From: Flammeovirgaceae bacterium
GTDB taxonomy: Bacteria > Bacteroidota > Bacteroidia > Cytophagales > Cyclobacteriaceae
Direction of reading: 5' to 3'
Length of the DNA: 9,490 nucleotides
Assembly: GCA_022616575.1 (NCBI GenBank)
Contig: JAKEEN010000059.1
Span: 1-9,490 of the forward strand
In this document: positions 6,683 through 9,490 of the stretch, one piece after another
Layout of the letters: each line of letters opens with the position of its first letter
Position numbering within the stretch: position 1 is the stretch's first letter
Notes under the pieces: generated by a model
The model's database searches: none
The model's input: the letters and a program-made list of their open reading frames with translations, nothing else
What the model was told of the DNA's origin: nothing
Position numbers and translations under genes: made by a program

Positions 6683-6694
6683 CTGTTAACTTTG
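6665..6694 (+). promoter_or_regulatory. Bacteroidota-type promoter for rbfA
   Basis: TAACTTTG (6687-6694) matches TAnnTTTG fully and is preceded at 19 bases by TTA (6665-6667), two of three bases of the -33 element. Its last base lies four bases before the rbfA ATG, so the mRNA should begin at or next to the start codon and be leaderless. The site interlocks with the divergent minus-strand promoter. Confidence 0.55.
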
Positions 6695-6698
6695 CCGC

Positions 6699-7067
6699 AT
6701 GACAGGCTCTACACGACAGCAGAAAGTTTCGAGGTTAATTCAGAAAGAGATCAGCGACATTTTTCAGCGCGATAAGAAAGGGATTCTTAATAATGTCTTT
6801 GTAACCGTAGCAGACGTGCGCATAAGTCCTGATTTGAGTGTTGCCAAAATTTATATCAGCATGATGCTGGCTAAAGAAAAACAGGCCACCTTGGAAAAAA
6901 TCAACAATCATAAACGCGAAATCCGTAAAGCCCTGGGTGACCGCGTAGGCAAGCAACTTCGCATTGTACCTGAACTGGTCTTTTATATTGATGAGGTAGA
7001 GGAGAATGCTTTGCGCATGGATGAACTGCTGAAGAACCTGAACATTCCACCCACTGACAAAAAATAG
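6699..7067 (+). CDS. rbfA: 30S ribosome-binding factor RbfA
   Basis: RbfA is a small KH-fold protein that binds immature 30S subunits, helps form the 5' end of 16S rRNA and is needed for growth at low temperature. The 122 residues have the family's usual length. The N-terminal helix STRQQKVSRLIQKEISDIF (4-22) is followed by the strand pair VFVTVADVRISPDLSVAKIYIS (33-54). Next come the long helix to KALGDRVGKQL (77-87), with the small-Gly kink typical of the KH-like fold, and the final strand ELVFYIDEV (92-100) with a terminal helix. The ATG at 6699 directly follows the promoter, so a leaderless mRNA is likely. The permease gene follows after a 51-base gap taken up by an inverted repeat. From memory, rbfA next to such a permease is a common arrangement in Bacteroidota. 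Confidence 0.95.
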   Translation: MTGSTRQQKVSRLIQKEISDIFQRDKKGILNNVFVTVADVRISPDLSVAKIYISMMLAKEKQATLEKINNHKREIRKALGDRVGKQLRIVPELVFYIDEVEENALRMDELLKNLNIPPTDKK

Positions 7068-7120
7068 TTTCAGATTTCAGGTTTCAAATTCATAACTTGA
7101 AACCTGAAATCCGAAATTTT
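7068..7120 (+). repeat. Long palindromic heptamer repeat with T-run, abutting the permease start codon
   Basis: Two 20-base arms (7068-7087 and 7097-7116) pair with one mismatch around a nine-base loop, followed by TTTT (7117-7120). Each arm is itself made of heptamers, with TTTCAGA, TTTCAGG and TTTCAAA in the left arm. The element begins at the base after the rbfA stop and reaches into the TTG start of the permease. It could be a rho-independent terminator for rbfA, an RNA structure that limits permease translation, or both. Confidence 0.75.
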
Positions 7121-8339
7121 GAATCTTCCATTTTTCATCGCCAGGCGTTATCTCGTTTCGAAGCGAAAGAAGAATTTCATTAACATCATTTCTATACTCT
7201 CCGTTATTGCGGTGGCCTTCAGCACAGCAGCTTTAGTAATAGTACTATCCGTTTTTAACGGCCTCGGTGATTTACTGTATTCTCTCAACAGCACGTTTGA
7301 TCCTGAGTTGAAGATCCAGGCCAGCAAAGGAAAATCATTTATCATTTCAGATTCGCTTCGCCAAGAAATTAAATCAATTGAGGGTGTTGCCATTCTTACT
7401 GAAGTAATTGAAGACTACGCGTATGTTCGCTACCGCGATGCCAACCAGGTGGTGACAATAAAGGGGGTAAGCGATAATTTTATCGATCAAAAACGAATTG
7501 ATAATGCCATCGTTGATGGTGAATTGAAATTAAAGCAAGGATCTGCCAACTTTGCCTTGATCGGCCAGGGATTGAAATATGCATTGTCGATTGCTGTTGA
7601 TAATCCTATGTACACGCTTCAGGTCTATTATATCCGGAATGTAAAAGCCTCACTCGATCCATCAAATTTGTATACGCGCAAAAACATCGTGCCGGCCGGT
7701 GTTTTTTCTATCGTCCAGAATCTTGATGACAATTATGTTATCGTTCCGCTTTCATTTGCCGAAGAATTGACCAATTATCAAAACCGCAGAACCTCGCTTG
7801 AAATAAAAATTAAAGAAGGGCATGCTCTTGCTGATGTGCAGGTGGAACTCAAAAACTTCTTAGGCCAATCATTTAACGTTTTAAATCAGCAAGAGCAGCA
7901 TACCGATTTGTACCGTCTGCTGAAGATGGAAAAGCTGTTCACATTCCTCGCCTTTGTTATTTTGCTCGGCATTGGGTCGATCAATATTTTTTTCTGCCTG
8001 ATGATGCTGGCCTTAGATAAAAGAAAAGACATCTCTGTTTTATCCGCCATGGGTGCCGATCAAAATCTCATCCGGAAAGTTTTCCTATTCGAAGGTTCCT
8101 TGATTGCACTCTCGGGAGCTTTGCTAGGTTTACTGCTTGGCGGAATTTTATGCTGGCTACAAATGAATTACGGTCTTGTGTCGATGGGCATGGCCTCGGC
8201 CGTTTCCACCGGCTACCCGGTAAAGATGATCCCTTCGGATTTCATCACCACAGTGGCTGTTGTAACCCTCATTACCGTCTTCATTTCATGGAGACCCGCT
8301 GTTCTTGCCTCGCGTTTTGTGTCGGTAAATCACCTTTAG
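7119..8339 (+). CDS. ABC transporter permease of the LolC/LolE (FtsX) family
   Basis: The protein has 406 residues with the four-membrane-segment LolC/E layout: segment 1 at 21-46 (NIISILSVIAVAFSTAALVI), a large periplasmic MacB-type domain at about 48-268, then segments at 272-298, 323-348 and 374-391 forming the FtsX domain. MNLPFFIARRYL and KKNFINIIS at the N-terminus are hallmarks of the lipoprotein-releasing permeases. DKRKDISVLSAMGADQNLIRKVF (300-322) is the cytoplasmic coupling region that contacts the ATPase. With a LolD-like ATPase it probably moves lipoproteins or another envelope substrate. No ATPase gene is adjacent, as is common for this gene in the phylum. The start is TTG 7119: the frame has a stop at 7098, no ATG or GTG lies between, and the resulting N-terminus fits the family exactly. 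The start codon sits at the base of a strong hairpin. Confidence 0.9.
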   Translation: MNLPFFIARRYLVSKRKKNFINIISILSVIAVAFSTAALVIVLSVFNGLGDLLYSLNSTFDPELKIQASKGKSFIISDSLRQEIKSIEGVAILTEVIEDYAYVRYRDANQVVTIKGVSDNFIDQKRIDNAIVDGELKLKQGSANFALIGQGLKYALSIAVDNPMYTLQVYYIRNVKASLDPSNLYTRKNIVPAGVFSIVQNLDDNYVIVPLSFAEELTNYQNRRTSLEIKIKEGHALADVQVELKNFLGQSFNVLNQQEQHTDLYRLLKMEKLFTFLAFVILLGIGSINIFFCLMMLALDKRKDISVLSAMGADQNLIRKVFLFEGSLIALSGALLGLLLGGILCWLQMNYGLVSMGMASAVSTGYPVKMIPSDFITTVAVVTLITVFISWRPAVLASRFVSVNHL

Positions 8340-8435
8340 AGGTGTTAAATTACCTCCATTTTATCGGGCATCTTTCCTTCAAAATTATTAGATTGCAAGT
8401 TCCGTTTTTTTGTAAAACCGGAAAACTGCACATAC
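8340..8435 (+). other. Intergenic gap before the helicase gene
   Basis: The 96 bases hold two small, mutually exclusive hairpins near the permease stop (CACCT 8331-8335 with AGGTG 8340-8344, or GAGGT 8339-8343 with ACCTC 8352-8356). Further on are a weak -7-like TAGATTG (8389-8395) without a partner, and a run of seven T (8405-8411). Nothing here is strong enough to name as a terminator or promoter. Confidence 0.4.
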
Positions 8436-9490
8436 ATGAAGGTATCTGCTTCACAGCCGTTTCAAATCATTTACTCGGTGTACCAACACGAGTATCTCGG
8501 CTATGTATTTGAGTCGTATATCGTTCATCTGGATGAGAAGGGTAAACTCACCTTCCAGCATCAGAATATCTCATCAAAAAACGCCCGTGAATTCTCAAAG
8601 GGCCTTGACGACCGCGATTTTGAGCTGATCGAGATTATGGACTCCATGTCGCAAGATGCGGTAGTGAAGCATTTTGCACGTAAGCTCGTGAAACCTGAAG
8701 AATTCTTTAGTAAGACATGGGCCAAGGCCAAAGAAAATGAGTTGCTCATCGAACAAATCGAAGAGTACATGGAAAAGCGAAGAGCCAAGGTGCTTGACCG
8801 TATTAAAGGAAAGCAACTTTATGAAATGGGTAATGATGGCGAGCCCACCTGGCGCAAAGTAGATGTGTTAGCGAAGAAGGCCACCATTCAATTTCATTTT
8901 AAACGCACCCCTGAAAACACCGATTACTACCCAACTATTTTTTACGAAGGCAAGAAAGTGGATTTACCAAATCCACAGGCGTACCTGGTCTGCAAACATC
9001 CAGCCTGGATGGTGTTGAACGGCAAGCTTTATGGATATGAAAAATATGTGGATGGAAAAAAACTGATTCCCTTTCTTTCAAAGAAACTGGTTACCATACC
9101 AAAAAACCTGGAAGAGAATTACTACAACCGGTTTGTGGCCCCGTTGATAGCCTCATTTGATGACGTGGAAGCCAGTGGATTTGAAATTCAGAAAAACGAT
9201 TTTGATCCGGCCCCCATCCTCACACTCTCAGAACTGCATAGCGCAGAAACTACCGAAGCAGCTGATCTTTTTGGAAACACTATAGGTGAAGATAAAAGTG
9301 ACGAATCCGGTAAAATTGTTTTTGACCTTTCTTTTAAATACGGCAAGTATCGCTTACGCGGAGATAATATCGGGCCCGTGAGTGTTACGCTGGAAAAGAA
9401 TGTTGATCAATATATTTTTCATCGTATTACGCGAAGAACGGAAGCAGAAAAGAATTTTTTACAGCGGCTTCAGAAACTGGGGTTGCCAAT
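8436..9490 (+). CDS. SNF2/DEAD-type helicase family protein, N-terminal part (3' end outside window)
   Basis: The frame runs from ATG 8436 to the window end without a stop: 351 complete codons. It begins MKVSASQPFQIIYSVYQHEYLGYVFESYIV, then QHQNISSKNAREF (41-53), LYEMGNDGEPTW (128-139), the beta-rich ATIQFHFKRTPENTDYYPTI (149-168), PAWMVLNGKLYGYEKYVDGKKL (189-210) and VFDLSFKYGKYRL (295-307). I recognise this from memory as the N-terminal region of large helicases of the SNF2 superfamily 2 type in Bacteroidota, where it precedes the ATPase core. No Walker A motif is visible yet, as expected for this position. Residues 95-125 (KAKENELLIEQIEEYMEKRRAKVL) are likely a charged helix or coiled coil. 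There is no signal peptide, so it should be cytoplasmic, acting on DNA or RNA-polymerase complexes. If the core is absent downstream, the call fails. Confidence 0.7.
   Translation, partial: MKVSASQPFQIIYSVYQHEYLGYVFESYIVHLDEKGKLTFQHQNISSKNAREFSKGLDDRDFELIEIMDSMSQDAVVKHFARKLVKPEEFFSKTWAKAKENELLIEQIEEYMEKRRAKVLDRIKGKQLYEMGNDGEPTWRKVDVLAKKATIQFHFKRTPENTDYYPTIFYEGKKVDLPNPQAYLVCKHPAWMVLNGKLYGYEKYVDGKKLIPFLSKKLVTIPKNLEENYYNRFVAPLIASFDDVEASGFEIQKNDFDPAPILTLSELHSAETTEAADLFGNTIGEDKSDESGKIVFDLSFKYGKYRLRGDNIGPVSVTLEKNVDQYIFHRITRRTEAEKNFLQRLQKLGLP

Noticed and set aside
8331..8356. A possible terminator after the permease gene
   Set aside because: Two 5-bp stems compete for the same bases, and neither is followed by a T-run.
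8150..8512. A 120-residue plus-strand open frame spanning the permease end and the helicase start
   Set aside because: It is out of frame with both real genes, has a composition rich in His, Cys and Arg with no family resemblance, and overlaps the clear starts and ends of its neighbours.
1..9490. A search for mobile elements, CRISPR arrays, toxin-antitoxin or defence genes, tRNAs and riboswitches
   Set aside because: No transposase or integrase, no regularly spaced repeats of CRISPR length, no tRNA-like fold and no known defence domains were seen. The gene content is housekeeping and envelope functions.

Overview
The window looks like ordinary chromosomal DNA of a member of the Bacteroidota, probably a Cytophagales-type organism. 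The reasons are the gene families present (tandem TPM-domain proteins with Gly-rich tails, a TatC with a long first periplasmic loop, rbfA followed by a LolC/E-type permease, and a helicase with the N-terminal region typical of the phylum), the moderate G+C content, the scarcity of Shine-Dalgarno sequences, and promoter-like sites of the TTG-N19-TAnnTTTG type. This assignment is by recognition only. No database search was possible.

Layout. Bases 1-1894 hold three consecutive TPM-domain genes: the tail end of a short soluble one, then two secreted, membrane-anchored paralogues with Gly/Ser-rich C-termini ending in Trp. Bases 2020-5078 hold a plus-strand run: glyA (serine hydroxymethyltransferase), a DUF1905/YdeI-like protein, tatC and rpiB. 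tatC and rpiB overlap by four bases. Bases 5231-6628 carry, on the minus strand and convergent with rpiB, a polytopic membrane protein of unknown function that resembles GT-C glycosyltransferases. It diverges from rbfA (6699-7067), which is followed by a LolC/LolE-type ABC permease gene (7119-8339). The window ends inside a helicase-family gene whose first 351 codons are visible (8436-9490).

How the genes relate. These are mostly housekeeping functions: one-carbon metabolism, protein export across the inner membrane, the pentose phosphate pathway, 30S maturation and envelope transport. I see no defence system, biosynthetic cluster, prophage, transposase, CRISPR array, tRNA or rRNA, and I do not claim an undescribed multi-gene system.

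The least explained signal lies between the genes. Four boundaries carry short degenerate arrays with a 7- or 8-bp period: the start of the third TPM gene with a near-identical copy at its end, the bases just before glyA, the rpiB/minus-strand gap, and the rbfA/permease gap. Two of them fold back as inverted repeats. One array contains a start codon, and another abuts a TTG start. The rpiB and permease arrays may affect transcript ends or translation initiation. The divergent rpiB-distal promoter region (6653-6694) is also notable because the two promoters interlock.
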